A stretch of 64,000 nt of DNA from Ottowia sp. oral taxon 894 (GTDB taxonomy: Bacteria > Pseudomonadota > Gammaproteobacteria > Burkholderiales > Burkholderiaceae_C). This document shows positions 27,295 to 36,285 of this stretch, one piece after another. Location: assembly GCF_001262075.1 (NCBI RefSeq), contig NZ_CP012073.1, forward strand, positions 186,001-250,000, read 5' to 3'. The notes beneath the pieces are model-generated. The model was not told the origin of the DNA and ran no database searches. It saw only the letters and a program-made list of their open reading frames with translations. Each line of letters begins with the position of its first letter. Position 1 is the first letter of the stretch. The translations under genes and the position numbers were made by a program.

Positions 27295-28707
27295 ATGTCC
27301 CATCCTGTTCTCGATACTTTTCGCAGCGCCATTGGCGCCGAACACGTGCTCACTGAAGGCGATCTTTCGGCCTGGGAGCAGGACTGGCGCCAGCGCATGC
27401 GCGGCAAGGCGCTGGCCGTGCTGCGCCCCGGCAGCACGGCGGAGGCGGCCGCTTGCGTGCGCGCGTGCGCCGCGCATGGCGTGGCCATCGTGCCGCAGGG
27501 GGGCAACACGGGGCTGGTGGTCGGCTCCGTGCCCGATGCCAGCGGCCGCCAGGTCGTGCTTTCCACCACGCGCCTGAATGCCGTGCGCGGCATTGACGCG
27601 GCCAATCTCACCATGACCGCCGAAGCCGGCTGCGTGCTGCAAAACGTGCAGCAAGCCGCGCGTGACGCAGGCCTGCTCTTTCCCCTGAGCCTGGCGGCCG
27701 AAGGCAGCTGCACCATCGGCGGCAATCTGGCCGCCAACGCGGGCGGCACGCAAGTGCTGCGCTACGGCAACGCGCGCGAGCTGTGCCTGGGGCTGGAAGT
27801 GGTCACGCCGCAAGGCGACATCTGGAACGGCCTGACAGGCCTGCGCAAGGACAACACGGGCTATGACTTGCGCAACCTCTACATCGGCAGCGAAGGCACG
27901 CTGGGGCTGATCACGGCCGCCACGCTCAAGCTCTATCCGCTGCCTGCCGCGCGGCTGACGGCCTGGGCCGCCGTGCCATCGATTGCCGCCGCCGTTGATT
28001 TGCTGGGGCTGGCGCAAAAGTTTCTCGGCTCCAGCCTGACCGGCTTTGAGGCCATGTGCCAATTTGCGCTCCAGCTGGTGGACCGGCACTACCCGCAGCT
28101 GCGCGTGCCCTTGTGGCAGGGCAGCCCCTGGTGCGTGCTGCTGGAAAACTCCGACGACGAGAGCGAGGCCCACGCCCGCGCGCGCTTTGAGGCCCTGCTG
28201 GAAGCCGCGCTGGAAGCGGGCTGCGTGAGCGACGCCGTGGTGGCCGAAAGCCTGGCGCAAGCCAAGAACCTGTGGCACATCCGCGAAAGCGTGCCGCTGG
28301 CGCAAGCCGCCGAGGGGCTGAACATCAAGCACGACATCAGCATTCCCATCTCGCGCATTCCCGAATTCGTGCAAGCCACCGACGCGCTGCTCACCCAGGC
28401 CATACCGGGCGTGCGCCTGGTCGATTTCGGCCACTTGGGCGATGGCAACCTGCACTACAACGTGCAGGCGCCCGAAGGCGCGGATGCCGCCGAATTCCTG
28501 CGCACGCAAGAAGAGCGCATCAACGACATCGTCTATGGCAGCGTGAAGGCGCACGGCGGCTCCATCAGCGCCGAGCACGGCGTGGGCAGCCTCAAGGCGC
28601 ACACGCTGCCGCATTACAAGCCCGCCGTGGCGCTGGATTTGATGCGCGCCATCAAGGGCGCGCTGGACCCGCAAAACATCATGAACCCGGGCCGCGTGCT
28701 GGCTTGA
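27295..28707 (+). CDS. FAD-linked 2-hydroxyacid dehydrogenase (GlcD / D-2-hydroxyglutarate dehydrogenase type)
   Basis: The 470-residue protein has an N-terminal PCMH FAD-binding domain (VPQGGNTGLVVGSVPD, AAEGSCTIGGNLAANAGG, IGSEGTLGLITA) and the C-terminal oxidase domain (FGHLGDGNLHYNVQ, SISAEHGVGSLKAH). Members oxidise D-lactate, glycolate or D-2-hydroxyglutarate and pass electrons to ETF or quinone; an ETF-QO is encoded in this window. No glcE/glcF follows, which argues for a D-2-hydroxyglutarate- or D-lactate-type enzyme. The substrate is not certain. Confidence 0.88.
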   Translation: MSHPVLDTFRSAIGAEHVLTEGDLSAWEQDWRQRMRGKALAVLRPGSTAEAAACVRACAAHGVAIVPQGGNTGLVVGSVPDASGRQVVLSTTRLNAVRGIDAANLTMTAEAGCVLQNVQQAARDAGLLFPLSLAAEGSCTIGGNLAANAGGTQVLRYGNARELCLGLEVVTPQGDIWNGLTGLRKDNTGYDLRNLYIGSEGTLGLITAATLKLYPLPAARLTAWAAVPSIAAAVDLLGLAQKFLGSSLTGFEAMCQFALQLVDRHYPQLRVPLWQGSPWCVLLENSDDESEAHARARFEALLEAALEAGCVSDAVVAESLAQAKNLWHIRESVPLAQAAEGLNIKHDISIPISRIPEFVQATDALLTQAIPGVRLVDFGHLGDGNLHYNVQAPEGADAAEFLRTQEERINDIVYGSVKAHGGSISAEHGVGSLKAHTLPHYKPAVALDLMRAIKGALDPQNIMNPGRVLA

Positions 28708-28883
28708 AAGGGCTGCTGCGGACGGCTGGCGCGGCGCTGCCCGTCCGCCGCCCCCTCCCTTCCGGCAGGGCGCGCGATGCGCCACTGCTTATGAATTCAT
28801 AGGTGGCATCCACAAGAAAAACATTCATGCGGCTGGCAACAATCGCCCCCATTCATTCACACACGAGCGAGGAGAAGAGAGCC

Positions 28884-29372
28884 GTGCTCATCAAAAGCCA
28901 GAAGGATTTTTTCGCCGGCTTGCTGTTCATCGCCATTGGCCTGGGCTTTGCATGGGGCGCCACGGATTACGAACTGGGCGGCACGGCGCGCATGGGGCCG
29001 GGCTACTTTCCCATGGCGCTGGGCGCGCTGCTGGCGGCGCTGGGAGCCGTGATCGCCTTCAAGGCGCTGGTCATTGAGACCGCCGACGGCGAGCCGGTCG
29101 GGCGCTGGGCCTGGCGGCCGCTGTTTTTCGTGACGCTGGCCAACGTGCTGTTTGGCGTGCTGCTGGGCGGCGCGCCCTGGCTGGGATTGCCGCCGATGGG
29201 CCTGATCGCTGCGGTGTACGCGCTGGTGCTGGTGGCGTCGCTGGCCAGCCGCGAATCGCGCCTGAAGGAATCGCTGGCGCTGGCCACCGTCCTGGCGCTG
29301 GGTTGCTGGGGCGCTTTCGTCGTGGGGCTGAAGCTGCCGTTCCAGGTTTGGCCCGCTTTCATTTCCGGGTGA
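28884..29372 (+). CDS. tctB: Tripartite tricarboxylate transporter, small membrane subunit TctB
   Basis: TctB is the four-helix small subunit of the TTT transporters. The 162-residue protein begins LIKSQKDFFAGLLFIAIGLG and contains the typical ARMGPGYFPMALGALLAALG block. GTG 28884 has GGAGAAGAG just upstream; the frame is open to a GTG at 28803 but that extension is not family-like. tctA follows after about 30 bp. The substrate is probably a carboxylate; it cannot be told from this subunit. Confidence 0.88.
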   Translation: MLIKSQKDFFAGLLFIAIGLGFAWGATDYELGGTARMGPGYFPMALGALLAALGAVIAFKALVIETADGEPVGRWAWRPLFFVTLANVLFGVLLGGAPWLGLPPMGLIAAVYALVLVASLASRESRLKESLALATVLALGCWGAFVVGLKLPFQVWPAFISG

Positions 29373-29403
29373 TCAGGCCCCGATAGCCGCAACAACAAGA
29401 AAA

Positions 29404-30957
29404 ATGGAAACTCTGAGTCAGTGGGCGGCGGGTTTCGCCCCCGCCCTGATGGAACTGCAAGGGCACCTGTCGCTGGGCTTTTCCGTCGCCTTCACGGTTG
29501 AAAACCTGCTGTACGCGCTGGTGGGCTGCCTGCTGGGCACGCTCATTGGCGTGCTGCCCGGCATTGGGCCGGTTTCCACCATTGCCATGCTGCTGCCCGC
29601 CACTTACGGGCTGCCGCCCACGGCGGCGCTGATCATGCTGGCGGGCATTTACTACGGCGCGCAGTACGGCGGCTCCACCACGGCCATTCTGGTGAACCTG
29701 CCGGGCGAAGCCTCGTCCGTGGTCACGGTGATTGACGGCTACCAGATGGCGCGGCGCGGGCGCGCGGGGCCGGCGCTGTCGGCGGCGGCCATTGGCTCGT
29801 TTTTCGCCGGCTGCGTGGGCACGCTCACGCTGGCGGCTTTCGCGGCGCCGCTGGCGGAGCTGGCTTTCAAGTTCGGCGCGGCCGAATACTTCTCGCTGCT
29901 GGTGCTGGGGCTGGTCGGCGCGGTGGTGCTGGCCTCCGGTTCGCTGCTCAAGGCCGTGGGCATGGTCGTTCTGGGCCTGCTGCTGGGCATGGTGGGCACG
30001 GACGTGAATTCGGGCGTGATGCGCTACACGTTCGACGTGCCGGAGCTGAGCGACGGCATCAGCTTCATCGTGATTGCCATGGGCATCTTCGGCTATGGCG
30101 AAATCATCTCCAACCTCTCGCACACTGAAAAACGCGAAGTCTTCACGGGCAAACTGGAACACGTGTATCCCACCCGGGAAGACTTCCGCCTGATGATGCC
30201 CGCCATGCTGCGCGGCACGGCGCTGGGCGCGGCGCTGGGCGTGCTGCCCGGCGGCGGCGCCATGCTCTCGGCCTTTGCCGCCTACACCGTCGAAAAGAAA
30301 ACGCGCCTGCGCCCGGGAGAGGTGCCCTTCGGCCAGGGCAACATCCGTGGCGTGACCGCGCCGGAGTCGGCCAACAACGCAGGCTCGCAAACATCCTTCA
30401 TTCCGCTGCTGATTCTGGGCATTCCGCCCAATGCCGTGATGGCGCTGATGGTGGGCGCCATGACCATTCACGACATTCAGCCCGGCCCACAGGTGATGAC
30501 GGGCAACCCGGATCTCTTCTGGGGCCTGGTCGCCAGCATGTGGATCGGCAATCTGATGCTGGTCATCCTCAATCTGCCGCTCATCGGCATCTGGGTGCGG
30601 CTGCTGAAAGTGCCCTACCGCTGGCTGTTTCCGGCCATCGTGCTGTTTTGCGCCATCGGCGTTTACTCGCTCAACAACAACACCTGGGACGTGTGGCTGC
30701 TGGGCTGGTTCGGCATCATCGGCTACGTGTTCATCAAGCTCGGCATGGAGCCGGCGCCGCTGCTGCTGGGCCTGATCCTGGGGCAGATGATGGAAGAGAA
30801 CCTGCGCCGCGCCCTGCTGCTCTCGCGCGGAGACTGGAGCGTGTTTGTCACGCACCCCATTTCCGCCGCGCTGCTGGCCGCCGCCGCCTCGCTGCTGGCT
30901 GTCGTGCTGCTGCCAGCCATCCGCAAAAAGCGCGAAGAAGCCTTCGTCGAAGAGTAG
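29404..30957 (+). CDS. tctA: Tripartite tricarboxylate transporter, large permease TctA
   Basis: The 517-residue permease with about 12 membrane segments carries the two TctA signature regions GVLPGIGPVSTIAMLLPATY and AGIYYGAQYGGSTTAILVNL, with NLPGEASSVVTVIDGYQMAR between them, and the second-half equivalents LGVLPGGGAMLSAFAAYTVE and ESANNAGSQTSFIPLLILG. It forms the translocation unit with TctB. The periplasmic TctC is not adjacent, so it must be encoded elsewhere or borrowed, as many Burkholderiales keep excess TctC (Bug) proteins. Confidence 0.95.
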   Translation: METLSQWAAGFAPALMELQGHLSLGFSVAFTVENLLYALVGCLLGTLIGVLPGIGPVSTIAMLLPATYGLPPTAALIMLAGIYYGAQYGGSTTAILVNLPGEASSVVTVIDGYQMARRGRAGPALSAAAIGSFFAGCVGTLTLAAFAAPLAELAFKFGAAEYFSLLVLGLVGAVVLASGSLLKAVGMVVLGLLLGMVGTDVNSGVMRYTFDVPELSDGISFIVIAMGIFGYGEIISNLSHTEKREVFTGKLEHVYPTREDFRLMMPAMLRGTALGAALGVLPGGGAMLSAFAAYTVEKKTRLRPGEVPFGQGNIRGVTAPESANNAGSQTSFIPLLILGIPPNAVMALMVGAMTIHDIQPGPQVMTGNPDLFWGLVASMWIGNLMLVILNLPLIGIWVRLLKVPYRWLFPAIVLFCAIGVYSLNNNTWDVWLLGWFGIIGYVFIKLGMEPAPLLLGLILGQMMEENLRRALLLSRGDWSVFVTHPISAALLAAAASLLAVVLLPAIRKKREEAFVEE

Positions 30958-30990
30958 CCGGGTGCCTGCGCCTCAACCATCCGCGCTGGC

Positions 30991-30996
30991 TATAAT
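30991..30996 (+). promoter_or_regulatory. Candidate -10 box of the rplS promoter
   Basis: A consensus TATAAT lies 120 bp before rplS and 33 bp after the tctA stop. There is no good -35 hexamer 16-18 bp upstream. If used, the leader before rplS is about 110 nt and contains GC-rich segments (CCCAGGCCCTGCGGG) that could fold. Confidence 0.5.
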
Positions 30997-31115
30997 GGCG
31001 GGCTTTGCGATCCTCTGCCAGCCGCGGCACGGAACCCCAGGCCCTGCGGGAGTCCTTTCCCCCAGGGTTGCCGCCTTTAGCGTAGCGTGAGCATGATCGG
31101 AAAACGAGGACTTTC

Positions 31116-31505
31116 ATGAACCTGATTCAACAGCTCGAAAAAGAAGAAATCGAGCGTCTCGGCAAGCAAATTCCTGACTTCGCCCCCGGCGACACCGTGG
31201 TGGTGAACGTGAACGTGGTGGAAGGCAACCGCAAGCGCGCCCAGGCCTATGAAGGCGTGGTCATCGCCAAGCGCAACCGCGGCCTGAACAGCAGCTTCAT
31301 CGTGCGCAAGATTTCCAGCGGCGAAGGCGTGGAACGCACGTTCCAGACCTACAGCCCGCTGATTGCCAGCATTGAAGTCAAGCGCCGTGGCGACGTGCGC
31401 CGCGCCAAGCTGTACTACCTGCGCAGCCGCAGCGGCAAGAGCGCCCGCATCAAGGAAAAGCTGCCCAGCCGCGTGGCCAAGCAGCAGGCCAAGGCCGAAG
31501 CCTGA
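31116..31505 (+). CDS. rplS: 50S ribosomal protein L19
   Basis: The 129-residue protein is canonical L19, at the 30S/50S interface: [40 protein letters not shown], the [20 protein letters not shown] tail. An RBS (GAGGAC) precedes the ATG. It is unusual that rpsP, rimM and trmD, which normally precede rplS in one operon, are absent; tctA lies upstream instead. It has its own candidate promoter and terminator. Confidence 0.97.
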   Translation: MNLIQQLEKEEIERLGKQIPDFAPGDTVVVNVNVVEGNRKRAQAYEGVVIAKRNRGLNSSFIVRKISSGEGVERTFQTYSPLIASIEVKRRGDVRRAKLYYLRSRSGKSARIKEKLPSRVAKQQAKAEA

Positions 31506-31540
31506 CCGACACACGGGCGGCCTTGCCGCCTTCTCATCAG

Positions 31541-31576
31541 CCGCCTTGCAGATTCGCCGTCTGCAAGGCGGTTTTT
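31541..31576 (+). terminator. Rho-independent terminator after rplS
   Basis: CCGCCTTGCAGA pairs perfectly with TCTGCAAGGCGG around a 7-nt loop, followed by five T. The right arm and tail coincide with the beginning of the B-family repeat. Confidence 0.9.
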
Positions 31577-31640
31577 ATTTGAGCCAGACAAGGCGTCTGG
31601 GCTGCCCCGCTGGCGGCATCACCGTCGCCGCATTCCGGGA
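31561..31640 (+). repeat. B-family repeat, copy B1
   Basis: Starts CTGCAAGGCGGTTTTTATTT, then GCCAGACAAGGCGTCTGG, CCGCTGGCGGCATCACCG and CGCATTCCGG. The same blocks in the same order and spacing, apart from one short insertion, occur as copy B2 at about 34.4 kb. Confidence 0.7.
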
Positions 31641-31689
31641 ATCCGTTCGCAATCCGTTCGTGCAAGCGCCGCTGGCAGACGCTTATTTT

Positions 31690-31775
31690 CGCTACTGTAT
31701 TCGTAGCATGAGGTCCTAGTGGAAACTGCGCGAAATGGGATTTTTGCCCCCTTGAATTTGCTCCTGTCTTTGATG
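31690..31775 (+). repeat. R-family intergenic repeat, copy R8
   Basis: Left end GCTACTGTATTCGTAGC, core ATGAGGTCCTAGTGGAAACT, right end TTTGCTCCTGTCTTTGATG. Beyond the right end it continues CAGCCTGGCGGGCGGGAAGC and CGCCGCCGCCAGCCG, matching the flank of R1. Confidence 0.92.
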
Positions 31776-31902
31776 CAGCCTGGCGGGCGGGAAGCGAACT
31801 GGAGACGCCGCTGCGCCGCCGCCAGCCGGGGCAGCTGATGGGCAAGCCGCAAGAGCCGGTTTTCAGAACCTGTTCGCAACCGGCCCGCAAGCGCGCGGAC
31901 GC

Positions 31903-34059
31903 TCACATCTGCCTGAGCGCCTCACTGGCATGCCAGGCGCGCAAGTAGATAACGAGCAAGTCGAGCAGCCGCTGTCTTTTCAGGCCTCTGGGGCTGGACA
32001 TTTGTGCAATGACGCTGCGTTTTTTGGCCTTCACGCTCAAGCGCTGATAGTTGCCGTGCTGGCGGACGGGCAAGGCGGCTTCGGAAGTGAGCTGGAAGGT
32101 GATGGTGAAGAAGTTGCCGATGTCTTGAGCGCTGAAATCTTCAATATCGCCCCACGCCAGGGGCGCGGCCAGGCCGGGCAAAAGCAAGGCGGCGGGCGTC
32201 AGGGTCATCACCGGGTGGCGGCAGCGCAGCCAGAACCAGCGGGTCATGAAGGCGAAAAAGGCGCAGGCGGCCAGCAGCCCCAATGCGGCATGCCAGGCGC
32301 GGTGCATGACGCAGGCGCAAACGGCAGCGCCCAGACCCAGGGTGATGAACGCGGTCAGCCCCAGAAAAAAGCGCCCCTCGTGCACGATGACCTCGCCATG
32401 CACCTGGTCACGGATTTCGGTCAGTTCACGGCGCCTTTCTTCGTTGTGCATGGCGGCGTCAGTTTTGAAGTCTTGCAGCAGCTGGCGCTGCACGGCGTCG
32501 CTGTCGGCAAACAGGGAACGCACCCAGGCAAGCGAGTCGGCATCGGGCGCGGCCAGCGCGGGCAGAGCGCTGGCGCTGCCGCTGCCTTCTGGCAGAGCGC
32601 CAAGGGCGCGCAGGCGCTCCAGCGTGGGCGGGTGGCTGTCAAAGGGGTGGCTGGTGGCGGCTTCGGCGTCAAGGTCATGCGCCTGCAAGGGGTGGGCCTG
32701 CACGTCGGCCTGAAGCATGGCGATGAGGTCTTGCCCGGCCTCGGCGGGGCGGCGGGCAATGGCGCTCAGGCGTTCATACACCACCGGCTCCAGCGCGCTC
32801 ACATGCACCAGCGCGCGGGCTGCGGCTTCGGGGCCGGCCACGCGGGCGCTGACAGCGTCGGCCTGCAACTCGCGCACGCGGCTCCAGTGGCTTACGGCAC
32901 GGTGAAAGCTCTCCAGAACGTATTCGCCAAAGATGACGGCAGAGATGCAGCCCCAGGAAATCCGGTCCTCATCGCCGTCGGCCACGCTGTCGAGAGCGTG
33001 CATCATGCTGGCGTACATGGGTGCAAAGCGGACGCTGTAGGCGCTGTCTTCCCCCAGAAAATGGCCCAGCTCGTGGGCGAGGATGGCATCCGTCTCATCA
33101 CGCCGCAGCAAGCTCAGGTAAGTCAGCGGCAGATGCAGCGTGCGGCCCTCCAGCAGCTGCCCGCCGGGCATCACGCGCTGGCGGGCGCAGGTGACGTAAA
33201 AGCTTTCGGTCATGCCCAGCACCATGTGATCGGGCGGCGCGGTGCCCACGCGGCGGGCCAAGTCGGTCACGTGCCGCCACAAACCGGGCGCCTGCCCATG
33301 CGAAAGCAGCATGCCCAGCACTTCGCCCGGTTCATCGGCCTCCGGCATGGCATGCCGCAGCCGCCACAGAGCCGCCAGCGCGCCCAGGGCGGCAAAGGCC
33401 ACCAGCAGCAACATCCAGACGCCGCCCCGCATATGGCTCCGCGCCGCGCCGTCACCCGCCAGCGCCGCCCACATGGCGGCCGCGCGCGCTACCAACAGCG
33501 CCACCAGGGCCAACGCCAGCAGTGCGAGCAGCAGCCCCAGATAGCGCCCTAGCCCATGCCGCCAGCGTGAAAAGGCGCTGATCAATTCGTCACGCGAGCG
33601 CATGGCCCGCCGCCCCGAGCGGCGCGCCACCCAAATGCCCAGGCCGCCCCACAGCGCCGCCGCCACGCCTGCGGCCACCGTCACCTGCGCCGCAAGCCGC
33701 ACCAGGCGGACTGCGCGCTCATCGCCGTCAGGCGCGGCCGCCGCCTCCTCGCGCAGGCGTTGCAGGCGGCGTTCCACCTGCATTTGCGCGGCCTGCCCTA
33801 CCTGCTGTTCGTCAGTCACCTCTGCCAGCAGCGGGGCGGCGGGGCGGGCTTGCAGCGCAGCCTGCAAATCGGCCTGAATACCTTCCAGCTGGCGGATTTC
33901 TTCCTGCCGCTGGGCCTGCCCATCGGGATACAGCGCCAGCTGCCACGCCCCTACAGCCGCCACGGCCAGAGGCAGCGCCACCGCCCACAGCAATACGCGA
34001 ACAATGCGCGGCAGGTTTTGCAGAAACTTGAACAGCAGGTCTAACAGGTACTGGAACAT
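31903..34059 (-). CDS. M48-family (Ste24/HtpX-like) membrane metallopeptidase, large
   Basis: The 718-residue protein begins MFQYLLDLLFKFLQNLPRIV, has several membrane segments in the first third and near the end, a coiled stretch around residues 45-120, and the zinc site HELGH (329-333) within DAILAHELGHFLGEDS. A glutamate-containing ELQADAVSARVAG segment further on fits the third zinc ligand. M48 enzymes degrade or process membrane proteins. ATG 34059 was chosen because the upstream open frame is not protein-like. Length exceeds HtpX by far; similar long M48 proteins occur in Burkholderiales. Its target is unknown. Confidence 0.8.
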   Translation of the reverse strand: MFQYLLDLLFKFLQNLPRIVRVLLWAVALPLAVAAVGAWQLALYPDGQAQRQEEIRQLEGIQADLQAALQARPAAPLLAEVTDEQQVGQAAQMQVERRLQRLREEAAAAPDGDERAVRLVRLAAQVTVAAGVAAALWGGLGIWVARRSGRRAMRSRDELISAFSRWRHGLGRYLGLLLALLALALVALLVARAAAMWAALAGDGAARSHMRGGVWMLLLVAFAALGALAALWRLRHAMPEADEPGEVLGMLLSHGQAPGLWRHVTDLARRVGTAPPDHMVLGMTESFYVTCARQRVMPGGQLLEGRTLHLPLTYLSLLRRDETDAILAHELGHFLGEDSAYSVRFAPMYASMMHALDSVADGDEDRISWGCISAVIFGEYVLESFHRAVSHWSRVRELQADAVSARVAGPEAAARALVHVSALEPVVYERLSAIARRPAEAGQDLIAMLQADVQAHPLQAHDLDAEAATSHPFDSHPPTLERLRALGALPEGSGSASALPALAAPDADSLAWVRSLFADSDAVQRQLLQDFKTDAAMHNEERRRELTEIRDQVHGEVIVHEGRFFLGLTAFITLGLGAAVCACVMHRAWHAALGLLAACAFFAFMTRWFWLRCRHPVMTLTPAALLLPGLAAPLAWGDIEDFSAQDIGNFFTITFQLTSEAALPVRQHGNYQRLSVKAKKRSVIAQMSSPRGLKRQRLLDLLVIYLRAWHASEALRQM

Positions 34060-34519
34060 ACGGGGCAGGCGCTGGCAGGGCAGCGGAAAAAAGCCAATGA
34101 CCGTGACGGGCGGGACAGCCGCAAAACCGGACGAGCCAAAGCGCGCGATTGTTGCAAACGAATACAAGCCATAACAGAGCGGCAGCGCCGTTCCGGGCAA
34201 AGGCTGCGGGCACAACGGCCAGCCGCTGGTTTGGCCATGCAAGGAATTCGCCTGCTCTTTTATCCATGGCAAACCCTCGTTGCGCATCCAGCGGCAAAGA
34301 GCCTCCAGAACGGCTCCGTTGCGCCTTCACCCAAAGCCTGCGCGCAATGGGGTCCTGCACATGATCGGGCCGCAAGGGGCGCAAGTGCGGATCGGGATGG
34401 GCTGCAAGGCGGTTTTTCTCTGGGGCAGACGAGGCGTCTGGACTGGGCGCCTGGACTGCTCCGCTGGCAGCATCACAATCGTCACATTCTGAAACCTGCC
34501 TCGCCTGCCTTCACCCGCC
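34060..34519. other. Divergent intergenic region with repeat B2
   Basis: About 460 bp between the large M48 gene (minus) and an unknown plus-strand gene. It holds the promoters of both and the B2 repeat. No gene is supported. Confidence 0.45.
34402..34490 (+). repeat. B-family repeat, copy B2
   Basis: CTGCAAGGCGGTTTTTCTCT, GCAGACGAGGCGTCTGGAC, then an extra GGGCGCCTGGACTG relative to B1, TCCGCTGGCAGCATCACA and ATCGTCACATTCTG. It ends 30 bp before the start of the next gene. Confidence 0.7.
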
Positions 34520-35512
34520 ATGCTGATTCCGAAATACTGGGCCAGCGCCTCCGCCCCCGCCCAAAACCGCTGGCGCCACACCGTCACCGTGCGCCGCTGG
34601 GGCTGGTCTGACGACAGCCAGCAGGCCGCCGAAGCGCACGCGCAAGAGCGCCTGCGGCAGGCGCTGGCCGCCTACGCGCAAGGCCAGGCCAGCGCCCATG
34701 AAAACCACCCCGGCTACAACGGCGCGCAGGGCCTGCCCATCTGCGAGGAAGTGCTGGCCCGCCACGGCAGCGCCGTGCTCACGCGCAACAGCTATGGCGC
34801 GCACTGCATCAACACGCCCGACGTGCTGTTTGCCGACGTGGACGATGCCCAATACACCGGCTACGGCATCGGCTGCCTGATCGCGCTGCTGGCCCTGGTC
34901 ACGCTGCTTTGCGCGCTTTGCTGGCTGCTCTCCCCAGCCTGCAAGCCGCCGCGCTCGCCGCAGCCCTTTTACATCTCGTGCGCGCTGCTGCTATCCGCAT
35001 GGATTTACGCACGCTGGCAGCGCTGGCGCCATCGCCCCGCCGCCGCGCGCCGCGCCTCACTGGAAAGAATTCGCCGCTTCGCCTCAGCCCGCCCGGACTG
35101 GAGCCTGCGCCTCTACCAAACACCGGCGGGCCTGCGCCTGCTGGCCACGCACCGCACCTTCACGCCCGGCGATCCCGCCGTTCAGGAGCTGTTCAAAGCC
35201 GTGCGGGTTGATCCGGTCTATCAGCGCATGTGCCTGTTGCAACAGTGCTTTCGCGCCCGCGTCACGGCCAAGCCCTGGCGCATCGGCATCAATGCCCGCA
35301 TCCGGAACGGGAGCCGGGCATGGCCCATCGCCCCCGGCAGGCAGGCCGAGCGCGACGCCTGGATCGCCCGCTACGAGCAAACGGCCAGCGCCTGGGCCGC
35401 CTGCGCCTTCATCGAAACGCTGGGCGCCGGACAGATCGATATCAACGTCCGTCCCGTGCTGGACTGGCACGACGAACTCAGCCGCGCCACCTGCGCCCTG
35501 CCCTTGGGATAA
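34520..35512 (+). CDS. Two-helix membrane protein, hypothetical
   Basis: The 330-residue protein has a soluble N-terminal part with HTVTVRRWGWSDDSQQAAEA and many Ala/Gln, two membrane helices around residues 115-165 (IGCLIALLALVTLLCALCWL and FYISCALLLSAWIYARW), and a C-terminal soluble domain with LYQTPAGLRLLATHRTF and CFRARVTAKPWRIGI. The last motif is familiar from uncharacterised beta-proteobacterial membrane proteins. It precedes lemA and M48 genes and may belong to the same envelope unit. No function can be assigned. Confidence 0.65.
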   Translation: MLIPKYWASASAPAQNRWRHTVTVRRWGWSDDSQQAAEAHAQERLRQALAAYAQGQASAHENHPGYNGAQGLPICEEVLARHGSAVLTRNSYGAHCINTPDVLFADVDDAQYTGYGIGCLIALLALVTLLCALCWLLSPACKPPRSPQPFYISCALLLSAWIYARWQRWRHRPAAARRASLERIRRFASARPDWSLRLYQTPAGLRLLATHRTFTPGDPAVQELFKAVRVDPVYQRMCLLQQCFRARVTAKPWRIGINARIRNGSRAWPIAPGRQAERDAWIARYEQTASAWAACAFIETLGAGQIDINVRPVLDWHDELSRATCALPLG

Positions 35513-35616
35513 GCAAAAAAAAGCGACACGAAAAGCCAGAATCAGACATAACATGGCCGCTTATTTGATACATTTGCAAACCTTCCAACCTCCATTGCCA
35601 GAAAGGGAAAAACGCC

Positions 35617-36219
35617 ATGCCGGTTTCTTTCATGGGTCTCATCATCGTGTGCGCGCTGATTGCAGGCGTGCTGCTGTGGGCCGTGCGCGCCTACAACCGC
35701 ATGGTGGAGCTGCGCAACCGCATCGCCAATGCCTTCGGGCAGATTGACGTGCAGCTCAAGCGCCGCCACGACCTCATTCCCAACCTGGTGGAAGTCGCCC
35801 GCAAGTACATGGAACATGAAAACGCCACGCTCATCGCCGTCATCCAGGCGCGCGGGCAGGCGCAGGGGGCCGTGACGGCAGCGCGCGCCAACCCGGGCAA
35901 CGCGGCGGCCATCGGCGCGCTGGCCGTGGCCGAGCAGGCGCTCATGGGGCAGGTAGGCCGCCTGCTGGCCGTCTCTGAAAGCTACCCCGCGCTCAAAGCC
36001 GACCAGAACATGCGCGAGCTGAGCGAGGAAATCACCAGCACCGAAAACCGCATCGGCTTCGCCCGCCAGGCCTACAACGACGCCGTGCTTGACCTGAACA
36101 ACGCCGTGCAGGCTTTCCCTGATGTGCTGCTCGCCCGCCTGACCGGCTTCGCCCCCGCCGCACCGCTGGAATCCACCGCCAGCGAAGCCGAACGCGCCGC
36201 GCCGCGCGTGGCCTTCTGA
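35617..36219 (+). CDS. LemA family protein
   Basis: The 200-residue protein has an N-terminal membrane helix (SFMGLIIVCALIAGVLLWAV) and the LemA core: NRMVELRNRIANAFGQIDVQ, LKRRHDLIPNLVEVARKYM, ENRIGFARQAYNDAVLDLNN and FPDVLLA. LemA proteins are helical envelope proteins often paired with M48 peptidases, as here. Their molecular role is not settled. A hairpin terminator follows. Confidence 0.92.
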   Translation: MPVSFMGLIIVCALIAGVLLWAVRAYNRMVELRNRIANAFGQIDVQLKRRHDLIPNLVEVARKYMEHENATLIAVIQARGQAQGAVTAARANPGNAAAIGALAVAEQALMGQVGRLLAVSESYPALKADQNMRELSEEITSTENRIGFARQAYNDAVLDLNNAVQAFPDVLLARLTGFAPAAPLESTASEAERAAPRVAF

Positions 36220-36237
36220 ACGCGGCCCAAGCCGCAA

Positions 36238-36262
36238 AGCGGGCCACTCCGGCCCGCTATTT
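36238..36262 (+). terminator. Terminator after lemA
   Basis: AGCGGGCC pairs with GGCCCGCT over 8 bp with a 5-nt loop, followed by ATTTG. The weak T tail lowers confidence. Confidence 0.6.
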
Positions 36263-36285
36263 GCCATTGGCATGCAGCCCTGTTC

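Noticed and set aside
34297-34611. Open frames through the B2 repeat
   Set aside because: They owe their length to repeat sequence and overlap the start of the supported gene at 34520.
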